DNA from: Cymodocea nodosa
Taxonomy: Eukaryota > Streptophyta > Magnoliopsida > Alismatales > Cymodoceaceae
Direction of reading: 5' to 3'
NCBI GenBank assembly: GCA_036874045.1
Contig: CM072339.1
Span: forward strand, 8,625,501-8,689,500
DNA: 64,000 bases
Positions 34,271-46,059 of the stretch are shown in pieces. A program made the position numbers and the translations under genes. A model generated the notes under the pieces. It did not search any database. It was not told where the DNA came from and was given only the letters and a program-made list of their open reading frames with translations. Within the stretch, counting starts at the first letter, position 1. Each line of letters begins with the position of its first letter.

Positions 34271-36544
34271 TTAACGACCCCTCTTAAGTATATCACTTAT
34301 AGCATTACATATTTTATCTCCTAGATGTCTAATATCATTTCTGATGTCGTTCAACATTGCATCTAAGTTAGGAGGTAGTTGGAGTTACTGTTCTACTCGA
34401 ACTGAATAACTTGGCTGTTGTTGTTGTATATGGTCTGTACAATCAGGTTGTTGTTGTTGTTGTCGTTGAGGTTTATGCATGACCTGGAATCGTTGCAAAT
34501 CTTTTACACTAAATGCTCTCATGCCTTTAGTTTCAGAGGGCTAGTTGGATAACTTCAATTGGCTTGCAATGAGTCTACATACAGCATCACCATAAAATAA
34601 CTTTGAACTCATATGCTGTAGTTGAGAAGTGAAAACATCAAACCAATTGATTTGAATTCTATTCAGTAGGCTATAAGTTGCATATAAACAACTTCTACTG
34701 ACTTCCATATTATGTCCAACTCTCTGAAATAAATTTGCATGCAATATATTTGCAATAAACCTTGCCTTTACATTCAGATTTTCCATTAATCTCATTTCAG
34801 TATATACATCTGGAATTTTTGATAAAGACTGAATGTTCCATTCCAGTTGTCTAATCATGTCAAATCTATTTGTAACAACACCTTCATTCTTTAATCCTAA
34901 AACTTCAAAAATTAACTCAGGAGACAATGTGAACTCCTGTTGATTTATTTGAGTTTTTAGTATGTTGTCATTCTTGACCAGATTGCTATAAAAAGCTACA
35001 ATAAGCTCTTTGTATTGCTTCCATTTCGTTCCAACTAGCAAGAATTGAATGAGGCCTTGAAACTCAAATAGATCTCTCATTTCCATCAAATTTCTGAATT
35101 TTATTGGACGAGCATGCAGAATCTGACATGTAATCAAATTATTGTATTTCTGCAATGCTTCTTCAGATCTAAAATGAATTGAATTACCTTGAATTTGTAA
35201 TACTGTACACAAAGAATGTGATACCTGAAGCCGTGATTCAGAGTTTATTTCATCTTTAGGAACCTCTTCTTCAAAATGAATGTCATGTTGTTCCTCTATA
35301 AATATATTTTCTTGAAGCTGCTCAGGTAAGCTTGATTCTTCAACTTCAATAGTGTAAGGAACATTTTCAATATGCTCAACATTCATCTATTATGTCTCTA
35401 TTGAATCTTCAAAGTTCAATTTTTCCATAAATTCTACAACCGGTGTATCTATCTGTAATTGTTCATTTTGTTCAACAGATATTTCCATTAATACATGCTG
35501 TGAATTCTCAGACTCTGCTTCTATAGATTTTGAAGAAAGCTGGTTGATGTTTAGCTCTTTTGGAGTTTTAACTTGTTCAATATCTACTACTCCAAACAAT
35601 TCAACCTGTGAACTAGTTACTGCCTCAACATTTTCAATTATATCTGCAATAACTTGTTCAATGTCAAGTGTTTGATGCTTTGATTTTTCAATTTCTGCAT
35701 CATTAGGACTTGTACTAATAGAAAAACTTGAGCTCATATTTGACTTGGATTTCTTCTCAAGCTTTCTAGCAAGGGAAAATAAAGTCTCATTATCTTCATC
35801 AGTTTTAGTATGTTCAGAACTAATGAGTTTATTAAATGCACAATAAGGTACAATGTCTATGTCTAGACATACATTGTCCTTTGGAAATAAATTTTCATCT
35901 GATTTTCCTTTGTCAATAGACTTTGTTTCCTTAGACACAATTTTTTTGATTTTCCTTCTTCTATAACATTTCTATTTCTCCTCTTCAAATATTGCTGTTT
36001 TCTTTTCAAATAGCTCCATAAAAGTTTTCTGCTTTAGTTCTTCAAAGGCACTTTCTATTGCTATAGCCTTTCGAAGACTTTCAACTTTTCTTTTATCAAC
36101 AGCAATATTTGATTCTAATTGTTTTGAATATAAAGGGGTAGGTATAGCAGATTCATGTTCTTCCTCAAATGGTTGTAGTCGTGTACCACTAATAGGAGTT
36201 TGAGGAATTCTATTTGATGAACCTACACCTTTTTCCATATATTTTGCATACTGTTCCAAAAATGCAATTTTAGCACATTTCATTATGTATTCTCTATCAT
36301 ATTTACTATGAATACCCATGTATTTAATATTTGCATCAGCATGTTGAAGTTTTTGTCTAACTTCATCTAATATACCCTGAGGAAAGAAGTAATCTCTATA
36401 AATTTCTACTAACCTTTTGTCCATTTGAAATATTTTCTTGAACCAAGTGCGTGGAACTTCATCATTTTCTATTTCTTTTCCTTTTGCATCTCCTCTGCTT
36501 TTGCCTTTTCCTTTGCCACGACCTTTGTAGAACTTGGAGACCAT
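34271..36544 (-). pseudogene. Sirevirus ORF3, copy C (near full length, five stops)
   Basis: 757 codons from the ATG at 36544 to TAA, all in one frame. Domains: a basic N-terminus (VSKFYKGRGKGKGKSRGDAKGK, residues 2-23), TWFKKIF and a YFFPQGILDEVRQ motif, a coiled-coil-like stretch (about 165-200), an acidic low-complexity middle, a globular domain (about 460-690, with LFEFQGLIQFL, LSPELIFEVLGLKNEG, LQHMSSKLFYGDAVCRL), a glutamine-rich linker, and a C-terminus LGDKICNAISDILKRGR. The globular part resembles the Pfam family called putative plant transposon protein (from memory, not searched). Stops at 35974, 35392, 35389, 34543 and 34387 mostly replace CAG, CAA or TGG. This is the least damaged copy. 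No signal peptide or membrane segment is evident, so an envelope role is not supported. Confidence 0.88.
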
Positions 36545-36626
36545 CGTCGTAGGTTGTAACAGCAACAAGCGGGAAATATTTTCTTCACAAAGTTTACAAA
36601 TAACCTAAGTGCCCGTGTAATAAGTG

Positions 36627-36766
36627 TTTAAATAGGGTTTTAGGTGAATAACTCAACGTGAAGAGAAGTCAGGTTTAGATATTAAATAAATATTGAATAA
36701 AGTTTATTCAATTAAGGTATCCGAAATATTCAAGTATAACTCGTTGAGTTAACTAACCTAACGAGT
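36627..36766 (-). promoter_or_regulatory. Conserved ORF3-upstream block (copy C)
   Basis: Dyad 36739-36766, palindrome TTGAATAAAGTTTATTCAA (36693-36711) and TATTTAAA (36627-36634, on the minus strand), about 85 bases before the ORF3 ATG. The arrangement is identical to copies A, B, D and E. Confidence 0.5.
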
Positions 36767-38714
36767 AAAACACTATCTAGAGGTAGTTTTACACGTTACC
36801 TTATCTAACATAACGTTTAGTTAGTATAATTAAAACAATTTTCGGATGCTTCCAATTGAAACGTTCCAAGCACATCACAATAGCTATACCTTATCATTTT
36901 CTTGAGAACATTGTAAACTATTCTAACATTCCTATCCTTTGAATCTAAAATAGTTTGTTTGTCTTTTTAAATTATTTCATCAAGATTTTAAGAGGACATT
37001 AATTCAGATTAACCAAGATTTGTATTCTGAATTATATTAATCTATTTTTGGATATTGTTAATCCTCCCCCTACAAATATACTTCTTATATATTCAATAAC
37101 ATACAAAATATACTTGTATAACAATAGATGTTAAGTATAACTATACTTTTAAATTTTCTTTTCAGAAACTTCCATTATTCTGACTTCATCAAAAATGATT
37201 TCCAGAATCAATTCCTATTGTATATGAATCAAAACACAACTTTGAACTCTATATGATTAATTCAAGGAGAATAAAAGAATGTATCTCAAATAAACATTTT
37301 CAAAAGTACTAATGTTGATTCAATAAATCAGTAGTCATATTGGTAGAAACTATATTCGATTCAAAGATATCTGTAATTAATGAAACAACTTTTTCTTTTC
37401 AAAACAGTAAATATTGATAATTTTCTTTAAAAGTTAGTTTGAAAAGCTTGAATCATACAAGAGCTTTCTAATGCACCCGTGTAATGAGCTTTCAGTCAAC
37501 AATCCTAGATCTGATCAGGACCTTAGGTTGCTAGATTTAAAGAATCCTTTTTTAGGACAACAATCCTTACATACCTATCTACTCAAGTACAAAGGGCTCG
37601 TGATCAAATTGATCAATAAACTCTCAAAGATTTTCACTTTGTAAGCACTTTTCATTTTAAGCACACTATATATGTATTCCATTAATACAGATGCAATAAA
37701 ACACAAATCTCATATAAGCTTATTGAAACTGATTCATATTCTTAGTACAATCATAGAAGTAAAAATTGTATGAGATTTGTGTTTTATTGCATCTGTATTA
37801 ATGGAATACATATATACTATGTTTAAAATGAAAAGTTCTTACAAAGTGAAAATTTTTGAGAGTTTATTGATCAGTTTGATCATGAGCCTTTTGTACTTGA
37901 GCAAATAGGTATGTAAGGATTGTTGTCCTGAAAAAGGATTCTTTAAATCTGGCAACCTAAGGTCTTGATCAGATCTGGGATTGTTGACTGAAAGCTCATT
38001 ACTCGGGTACATTAGAAATCTCTAGTATGATTCAAGCTTTCCAAACTAACTTTTAAAGAAAATTATCAATATTTACTGTTTTGAAAAGAAAAAGTTATTT
38101 CATTAATTACAGATATCTTTGAATCGCATATAGTTTATACCAATATGACTAATGATTTATGGAATCAACATTAGTACTTTTGAAAACGTTTATTTGAGAT
38201 ACATTCTTTTATTCTCCTTGAATTAATTGAATTGAGTTCAAAGTTGTGTTTTGATTCATATACAGTAGGAATTGATTCTGGAAATCATTTTTGATGATGT
38301 CAGGATAACGGAAGTCTCTAAAAAGAAAATGTAAAAGTATAGTTATACTTAACATCTATTGTCACTACAAGTATATTTTGTATTTTGATTGAATATATTT
38401 GAAGTATATTTGTAGAGGGAGGATTAACAATGTCGAAAACAGATTAATAAAATTTAGAATACAAATCTTAGTTAATCTGAATTAATGTCCTCTTAAAATC
38501 TTGATGAAATAATTTAAAAAGACAAATAAACTATTTTAGATTCAAAGGACAAAATGTTCAAATAGTTTACTATGTTCTCAAGATAATGTTAAGTTTAGCA
38601 TGTGTGCTGTTTTTAGAAGGTTTCAATTGAAAGCATCTAAAACTTGTTTAAGTGTACTAACTAGACGTTATGTTAGAAAAGGTAACATGTAAAACTGCCT
38701 CTAGACAGCGTTTT
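36767..38714. other. Back-to-back pol-ORF3 spacers at the centre of the inverted repeat
   Basis: There is no gene. The left half is the spacer of C on the minus strand and the right half is the spacer of D on the plus strand. Each has a GGGGGAGGATT-type purine tract (about 37062-37075 minus, 38413-38425 plus) and the phrase TTGTACTTGAGCA...AAGGATTGTTG. The turning point is at about 37717. Confidence 0.8.
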
Positions 38715-38855
38715 ACTCGTTAGGTTGGTTAACTCAACGAGTTATACTTGAATATTTCGGGTACCTTGATTGAATAAACTTTATTCAATATTTATTTAAT
38801 TTCTAAACCCGACTTCTCTTCACGTTGAGTTATACGCCTAAAAACCCTATTTAAA
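38715..38855 (+). promoter_or_regulatory. Conserved ORF3-upstream block (copy D)
   Basis: Dyad 38715-38742 (arms ACTCGTT and AACGAGT around GGTTAACTC-like sequence), perfect palindrome TTGAATAAACTTTATTCAA (38770-38788), and TATTTAAA (38848-38855), 83 bases before the ATG at 38938. A promoter role is inferred from conservation and arrangement. Confidence 0.5.
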
Positions 38856-38937
38856 CACTTATTACACGGGGACTTAGGTTATTTGTAAACTTTGTCAAGA
38901 AAATCTTTCCCGCTTGTTGCTGTTACAACCTGCGACG

Positions 38938-41208
38938 ATGGTCTCCAAGTTCTACAAATGTCGTGGCAGAGGAAAAGGCAAAAGCAGAAGAGATGCAAAA
39001 GGAAAAGAAATAGAGAAGAATGATGAAGTTCCACGTACTTGGTTCAAGAAAATATTTCGAGTGGACAAAAGGTTAGAAGAACTTTATAGAGATTACTTCT
39101 TTTCTCAAGATATATTAGATGAAGTTAGACAAGAACTTCAACATACTGATGCAAGTATTACATACATGGGTATTCGAAGTAAATATGATAGAGGATACAG
39201 AATGAAATGTGCTGAGATTGCATTTTTGGAACAGTATGCAAAATATTTGGAAAAAGGTGTAGGTTCATCAAATAGAACTCCTCAAACTCCTATAAACGGT
39301 ACAAAACTACATGCATTTGAGGAAGAGCATGAATCAGCTAACCCTACTCCTTTATATTCAAAACAAGTAGAATCAGATATTGCTGTAGACAAAACAAAAG
39401 TTGATAGTCTTCGAAAGGCTGTTGCAATAGAAAGTGTCTTAGAAGAATTAAAGCAGAAAACTTTTATGGAGCAATTTGAAAAGAAAATAGCAATACTTGA
39501 AAAGGAGAAACATAAATGTTATAGAAGAAGGAAAGTCAGAAAAATTATGTCTAAGGAAACAAAATCTATTGAAAAAGGAAAATCAGATGAAAATTTATTT
39601 CTAAAGGACAATGTATGTCTAGACATTGTACCTTATTGTGCATCTGATAAACTCATCAGTTCCGAACACACTGAAACTGATGAAGATAATGAGACTTTAT
39701 TTTCCCTTGCTAGAAAACTTGAGAAGAAATCCAAGTCAAATATAAGCTCAAGTTTTTCTATTAGTACAAGTCCTGATGATGCAGAAATTAACAAATCAGA
39801 GCATCAGGCACCTGACATTGAATAAGTTATTGCAAATATAATTGACAATGTTAAAGCAGTAACTAGTTCAAAGGCTGAATTGTCTAGAGTAGTAGATATT
39901 GAAATTGTTAAGACTCCAGAAGAGCTAAAAGTTAACCAACCTTCTACAGAATCTATAGAAGTAGAGTTTGAGAATTCACAGCATGAATCAATGGAAATAT
40001 CTGTTGAACAAAATGAACAATTACAGACAGATACACCGGCTGTAGAATTTGTAGAAAAATTGTACTCTAAACATTCTATAGAGACTGAACAGATGAATGT
40101 TGAGCATATTGACAATGTTCCTAACACTGTTGAAGCTGAAGAATCAAGCTTACCTAAGCAGCTTCAAGATAATATTTTGGAAGAGGAACAACATGACATT
40201 CATTTTGAAGAAGAGGTTCTTGAAGATGAATTAAACTCTGAATCACGGCTTCAGGTATCACCTTCTTTGTGTACAATATTAAAAATTCAAGGTAATGCAA
40301 TTCATTTTAGATCTGAAGAAGCATTGCAGAAATACAATAATCTGATTACATGTCAGATTCTGCATGCTCGTCCAATAAAATTCAAAAACTTGATGGAAAT
40401 AAGAGATCTGTTTGAGTTTCAAGGCCTCATTAAATTTTTGCCAGTAGGAACGAAATGGAAGCAATACACAGAGCTTATTGTAGCTTTTTAGAGCAATCTG
40501 GTCAAGAATGGAAATTTTCTGAAAACTCAAATAAATGAACAGGAGTTTATATTGTCTCCTGAGTTAATTTTTGAAGTTTTAGGATTAAAGAATGAAGGTG
40601 TTGTTGTTACCAACAGATTTGACATAATAAGACAACTGGAATGGAACATTTAGTCTTTATCAAAAATTCCAGATGTATATTTTGAAATGAGATTAATGGA
40701 AAATCTGAATGCAGAGGCAAGGTTTATTGCAAATATATTACATGCAAATTTATTTCAGAGAGTTGGACACAATATGGAAGTCAGCAGAAGTTGTTTATAT
40801 GCAACTTATAGCTTGCTGAATAGAATTCAAATCAATTGGTTTGATGTTTTCACTTCTCAACTACAGCATATGAGTTCAAAGTTATTTTATGGTGACGCTG
40901 TATGTAGACTCATTGCAAGCCAATTGAATTTATCCGACTGGCCCTCTGAAACTAAAGGCATGAGAGCATTTAGTGTCAAAGATTTGCAAAAATTCTAGGC
41001 CATGCATACACCTCAACGACAACAACAACAACAACCTGATACAGACCATATACAACAACAACAACAAAGTTATTCAGTTCAAGCAGAACAGCAAACCCAG
41101 CTACCTCCTGACTTAGATGTAGTGCTTAACGACATCAGAAATGATATTAGGCATCTAGGAGATAAAATATGTAATGCTATAAGTGATATACTTAGGAGGG
41201 GTCGCTAA
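38938..41208 (+). pseudogene. Sirevirus ORF3, copy D (full length, four stops)
   Basis: 756 codons in one frame from ATG to TAA, with the domain order of copy C. Stops lie at 39823 (TAA for CAA), 40489 (TAG for a TAT codon), 40651 (TAG for CAG) and 40996 (TAG for CAG). The TAG at 40651 in the WNIxSLSKIP motif is also in copy A, while C and E have CAG, so either A and D share a parent or this CAG mutates repeatedly. The polyglutamine stretch (about 41005-41075) is encoded by CAA and CAG repeats and varies in length among copies. Confidence 0.88.
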
Positions 41209-41379
41209 CTGCTTTTGTTTGTTTCTGAATACAAAATGTAATGTTTGTATTACTTGTTTGGTTCATTGAACAATACATTTTTCTGTAAATGTGTTCAATT
41301 ATTATTCTTGTTTAAAGAAATTGTTGTTGTAATTCTCTTATATATGTATATATATTCTTTGTAATTATCTTTTTGATTA

Positions 41380-41507
41380 ATGACAAAAAGGGGGAGAAAT
41401 ATTATAAAAAGATGATTATGATCTTAATTGCATATATATATTATAAAAGGAGATGTTATTTAAATGGTTATTGTAATCTGACAGATGATAATTAAAAAAC
41501 CGATACT
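41380..41507 (+). other. PPT remnant of Sirevirus D
   Basis: GACAAAAAGGGGGAGAAAT at about 41382-41400 and AAAAGGAGATG near 41446 remain. The tract that should touch the LTR, and the first part of the LTR, are deleted. Confidence 0.7.
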
Positions 41508-42523
41508 TTAAAAACATTTGTTTATTACTGGTTCGTTGAGATATCATAACACAACGGAAATGGTTCGTTGAGTTATCATAACACAACGGAGATGGTTTGT
41601 TGAGATAGCATAACACCACAGACATAGTTCGTTGAGTTAGCTATAGTACTTGTCATGTGAAATGGCACATGAGGAACTCGTTAAGTTAGAAACGTTAAGT
41701 TATATATATACTTATGTTACTCGTTTAGTTAACATTAAAGTAACGACTTCTTATTACATTGATGAAAAACTTTTGGACGAGAAAGTTTATTTTGCAGGAA
41801 ATTTTTCAGAGATCCAGGACTAATGATTAAAGAAAATTCGAAATATAAACGTGGGTTAGAACGTGTGTGTTTCGATGAAAGAAAAAGAAAAGACGTAGAG
41901 AAGTGGAAAACTGGTTGTGGTTAAACGTGAAGGATATGCATGAAATGAAGATACAGTATAAAAGGCATAGAATTCTCGTTGATCAATTTATCCTTGCACA
42001 CAAAATGAAAAATCTTTTCAAGGATCAAACCATCCCTGCACACCAAAAGAAAAATCTTTTTCAAGGATCAAAAACACCTCTTCGGGAAAAATCTCTCAAG
42101 TGGAAGAAAGTTCAGTGAAGCATAAAAAGGTAAGATTTTCGTCACTGAAGATTTGAAGTATCAGAAGAAAGCAAATTCGGTGAAGCATGAAAAGACAAGA
42201 TATTCGTCACTGAAGAATTGCTGAAGAAGAAAAAGAAGAAGAAGAAATATCTCAAACAGGGAGAAAAGTTTTAAGTTCCGCAAATTAGTTTTCTATGTTT
42301 GTAGTTATGAAATTGTTTAGATGATACATGGTATCGAAATATAATTGCATCTACAATTTCTGAGGAGAATTGAATTGTATATTGTAATTGAAACCTTGAA
42401 TAAAAATGATTTTATGAAAACAATGTCTCGACTTGTTTTTGAGTTTTAAAGTTTCAATTATATTTCAGAAAATATTAAAAATACACAATTGACCCCCCTC
42501 TTGTGTAGCCATACGATCCTACA
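41508..42523 (+). mobile_element. 3' LTR of Sirevirus D, 5'-truncated
   Basis: It matches the LTR of element G from TAAAAACATTTGTTTATTAC onward and ends CGATCCTACA at 42523. No PBS follows, so it is a 3' LTR. TATA box at 41957-41963. Three GTTCGTTGAG(T/A)TATCATAACAC repeats lie at 41530-41640. Confidence 0.88.
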
Positions 42524-42822
42524 CTATTCGATTTTCATTACCGAATGCACATGGAAAAACACATGACAACTTAAAACATTAAAAACACACGTGCAGATAA
42601 CTTAACTATACGAGTTTTTAACATAAACCATTCAACAAAAATGAAACGTTAACTATCCGAAAGTTTAACTATCGAAAATCTAACTCTTTGGAAAACTTTA
42701 ACTTATCCGACATAAAAATGAAACTTTCCGATAATCTATTAACTATTATACTTAGAGAATATTATTTAGACTTATTTAAAAACTTTAATAAGGCATATAT
42801 CATCAAAACAAAATTCCTAACA
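42524..42822 (-). mobile_element. Family B LTR fragment
   Basis: It matches the outer 300 bases of the solo LTR at 2840-4045 and ends ATTCCTAACA. It lies inside the LTR of element E on its right side and abuts the LTR of D on its left, so it was broken when the C/D block arrived. Confidence 0.85.
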
Positions 42823-43180
42823 ACCTTTAAGCCTATAACTCAACGAGTTCTCATGTGACCTTTTTACAAATAACACACTAACTTAACGAGTTGTCTTTAA
42901 CGTGCACTGTACATGATACAGAAAATATAACTTTAAAACATATCATGCTTTACAATAAAAACACATGTTAACTTAACATTTAGTTAAATGAAAAGTTAGT
43001 ATGACGTAACGACTGGTTATTTAACTTTGTATAATCTCAGATCCATTACAGACAATTATTTATATCAGTACACTTTTTCTATATTAATTGATGTTCTTAA
43101 TTTACTTTCACAAACAATAGTAATTGAGTAAATATGATTATATTCGTTTAGTATACATCATCAAAACAAAATACTCAACA
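42823..43180 (-). mobile_element. 3' LTR of Sirevirus E, fragment
   Basis: These are the last 358 bases, next to the PPT, of a minus-strand Sirevirus LTR, ending ATACTCAACA before the PPT. The outer part was lost where the family B LTR inserted. Confidence 0.85.
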
Positions 43181-43450
43181 ATCTCCCCCTTTTTTATGAT
43201 GACAAAACCATATTAAATCAATTATAAAATATGTTTAACTCAATAAAGCACCTCCGTTGGGTTAAGTTTTAATTCAACAAACAATTTTGTTGACTTAAGT
43301 TCACTTAAGCTTATTTCTGTTGTTTGTGTAAAATTCACCTCTCAGAAGTAAAACTTCCAGAAAAAATTTCAACAACCACAAAATCATCTCCCCTTTTTAA
43401 TATATGCAATTAAACTCATAATCATCTCCCCCTTTTTGTCATTAATCAAA
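43181..43450 (-). other. Polypurine tract cluster (E)
   Basis: On the minus strand, purine tracts of the AAAAGGGGGAGAT type lie at 43181-43195, about 43385-43395 and 43424-43436. The first touches the LTR. Confidence 0.75.
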
Positions 43451-43624
43451 AAGATGATTACATAGAATAAAAATCCGAGAGACACATTTATAGCTAACCT
43501 TTTTGTAAACATTAATAAGAATGAAATCATTTATAGTAAAATGTATTGTTCAAATAATCAAATAATAGATACAAACATTACATTTTGTATTCAGAAACAA
43601 GTAAACAGACAAATGACAATACCT

Positions 43625-45836
43625 TTATCTATTCCTCCTAATGATATCAGTAATAGCATTACAAATTTTATCTCTTAGATGCCTAAAATCATTTCTAATG
43701 TCATTCAGCACAACATCTAAGTCAAGAGGTAGATCATGTTACTGTTGTACTTGATCTGAATAGTTTTGCTATTGTGATTGGTGTTTTGTAATGTCAGGTT
43801 GTTGTTGTTGTTGTTGTTGTTGCATTGACTGGTAATTTTGCAAATCTTTAATACTGAATGCTCTCATGCCTTTAATTTCAAAGAGCCAGTCAGATAAAGT
43901 TACTTGGTTTGCAAGAATTTGACATACAACATCACCAAAAAATAACTTTGAACTCATATGCTATAGTTGAGGAATGAAAACATCAAACCAATTGATTTGA
44001 ATTTTGTTTAGGAGGCTATAAGTTGCATATAAACAACTTCTATTGACTTCCAGATTATGTCCGACTCTCTGAAATAAATTGGCATGCAAAATATTTGCAA
44101 TAAACCTTACCTCTACATTCAGATTTTCCATTAATCACATTTCTGAATATACATCTGGAATTTGTGATAAAGACTGAATGTCCCACTCCAACTGTCTAGC
44201 AATGTCAAATCTATTAGTAACAACAACACCTTCATTCCTTAATCCTAAAACTTCAAAAATCAATTTAGGAGATAGAGTAACCTCTTGTTGATGTATGCAA
44301 TAAGCTCTTTATATTGCTTCCATTTTGTTCCAACTAGCAAGAATTGCATTAAGCCTTGAAACTCAAATAGATTTCTTATTTGTAGTAAACCTCTAAATTT
44401 TATTAGTCAAGCATGCAAAATCTAACTTGAAATCAAACTATTGTATTTCTACAATACTTCCTTAGATCTAAAATAAATTGAATTTCCTTGAATGGGTAGT
44501 ATTCTATACAAAGAAAGTGATACCAGAAGCCTTGATTCAAAATTTAATTCATCTTCAAGAACCTCTTCTTCAAAATGAATTTCATTGTGTTCCTCTATCA
44601 AAAAAATTTCTTGAAGCTGCTTAGGTAAGCTTGATTTTTTAGCTTCAACAAAGTGAGGAACATTTTCAATATTTGCCACATTCCTAAGTTTAGTTTCTAT
44701 AGAAAATTTAGAGTTCAAATTTTCCACAAATTCATTAGCCTATGTATCTATCTATAATTCTGCATTTTCTTTAATAGATATTTCCATTTATACATGTTGT
44801 GAATTCTCAAACTCTGGTTCTATAGATTCTGAAATAGGCTGATCAACATTAAGCTCTTTTGGAGTCTTATCTTTTTCAATAGCTACCATTCTAGACAATC
44901 CAACCTCTAAACTAGTTATTACCTCAATATTTTCAAGCACATGTGTAATAACTTGTTCAATATCAGTTGCCTAATGCTCTAATTGTTCAATTTCCTTATT
45001 ATCAAGGCTTGAAACTATAAAAAGACTTGAACTAATTTGTTGCTTTGATTTCTTTTCAAGATTTCTAGAAAAAGATAATAAAGTCTCATCATCATCATCA
45101 ATTTCAGTGTGTTCTGAACTGATGAGTTTGTCAGATGCACTATAAGTTACAATGTCTAGACATACATTGTCATTTGGAATTAAATCATCATCTGATTTTT
45201 CTTTTTCAACAACATTTGTTTCCTTAGAAATAATTTTTCTGACTCTTTGTCTCTTGTAACAAGTCAACTGTTCTTCTGCTATTATTGTTGTTTTCTTCTG
45301 AATCTATTCCATAAAATTTTTTGTTTTAATTCTTCAAAGGCACTTTCTATAGCTATTGCCTTTCAAAGACTATCAACTTTTCTCTTATCAACAATAATAT
45401 TTATTTGTTTTTTCTTTGAAAACAAAGGTATAGGTATAGTAGAGTCATGTTCTTCCTCAAATGATTGTAGTCTTGTTCCATTGATAGGAATTTGAGGAAT
45501 TCTATTTGATGAACCTACTCTTTTTTCTAAGTATTGAGCATATTATTCCAAAAATGCTATCTCCGCACATTTCATGCGATACTCTCTATCAAATTTACTT
45601 CTTACACCCCTATATTGTATATTGTTAACTGTATTGTGAAGTTCTTGTCTAACTTCATCTAGTATTTCTTTAGAAAAGAAATAGTCTTTGTAGATTTGAG
45701 CTAACCTTTTCTCAACTTGAAAAATTTTCTTAAACCACACACGTGGAACGTCATCTACATCTATTTGTTTGCCTTTGGCATTTCCTCTACCTCTTCCTTT
45801 TCCTCTACTATGTCCTTTGTTGAACTTAGAAAACAT
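43625..45836 (-). pseudogene. Sirevirus ORF3, copy E (most decayed)
   Basis: The ATG at 45836 begins MFSKFNKGHSRGKGRGRG, a diverged version of the basic N-terminus. TWFKKIF is VWFKKIF here, and the DYFF and DEVRQEL motifs are present. Frameshifts and stops cut the frame from about 45540 on, yet the globular domain, polyglutamine stretch (eight CAA/CAG codons near 43800) and C-terminus can still be followed. A deletion near 44296 removes part of the domain. It is the most diverged of the five copies and so probably belongs to an older subfamily. Confidence 0.85.
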
Positions 45837-45919
45837 TATTGCAAGTTGTAATAGGAACAAGCGGGAAAGATTTTCAAAAAGATGTTTACGAGATAACCTA
45901 AGTTCCCATGTAATAAGTG

Positions 45920-46059
45920 TTTAAATAGGGTTTTTGTAGCATAACTTAACGAGTTTATTAGTTAGGTTTGGGTTTTAAATGAATATTGAATAAAGTTTAT
46001 TCAATCGAGGTACTCAAAAAATTTAAGCATAACTCGTTGAGTTACTTAACCTAATGAGT
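45920..46059 (-). promoter_or_regulatory. Conserved ORF3-upstream block (copy E)
   Basis: TATTTAAA (45920-45927 minus), palindrome TTGAATAAAGTTTATTCAA (45986-46004) and dyad (46032-46059) persist even though the coding part of this copy is the most diverged. Confidence 0.5.

Larger units (their letters stand above)
32259..42523. repeat. Giant inverted repeat of two Sirevirus 3' halves (C and D)
   Basis: Left arm 32259-37717 (minus) holds, from the centre outward, pol-ORF3 spacer, ORF3, PPT cluster and a complete 3' LTR. Right arm about 37768-42523 (plus) holds the same order, with the PPT/LTR start deleted. The centre lies where CTCATAT (about 37717) meets AAGCTTATTG; about 50 bases of the right copy have no partner on the left. 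No pol or gag is present in either arm. The arms are recognisably the same sequence throughout but differ by scattered substitutions and indels. Confidence 0.85.

Noticed and set aside
32254..42528. Target-site duplication around the C/D inverted repeat
   Set aside because: The left flank (TGTAG) and right flank (CTATT) do not match, and the flanking elements differ.
43625..45836. ORF3 as a retroviral envelope gene
   Set aside because: Only the position fits. No signal peptide, membrane segment or glycosylation-rich ectodomain is visible in any of the five copies.
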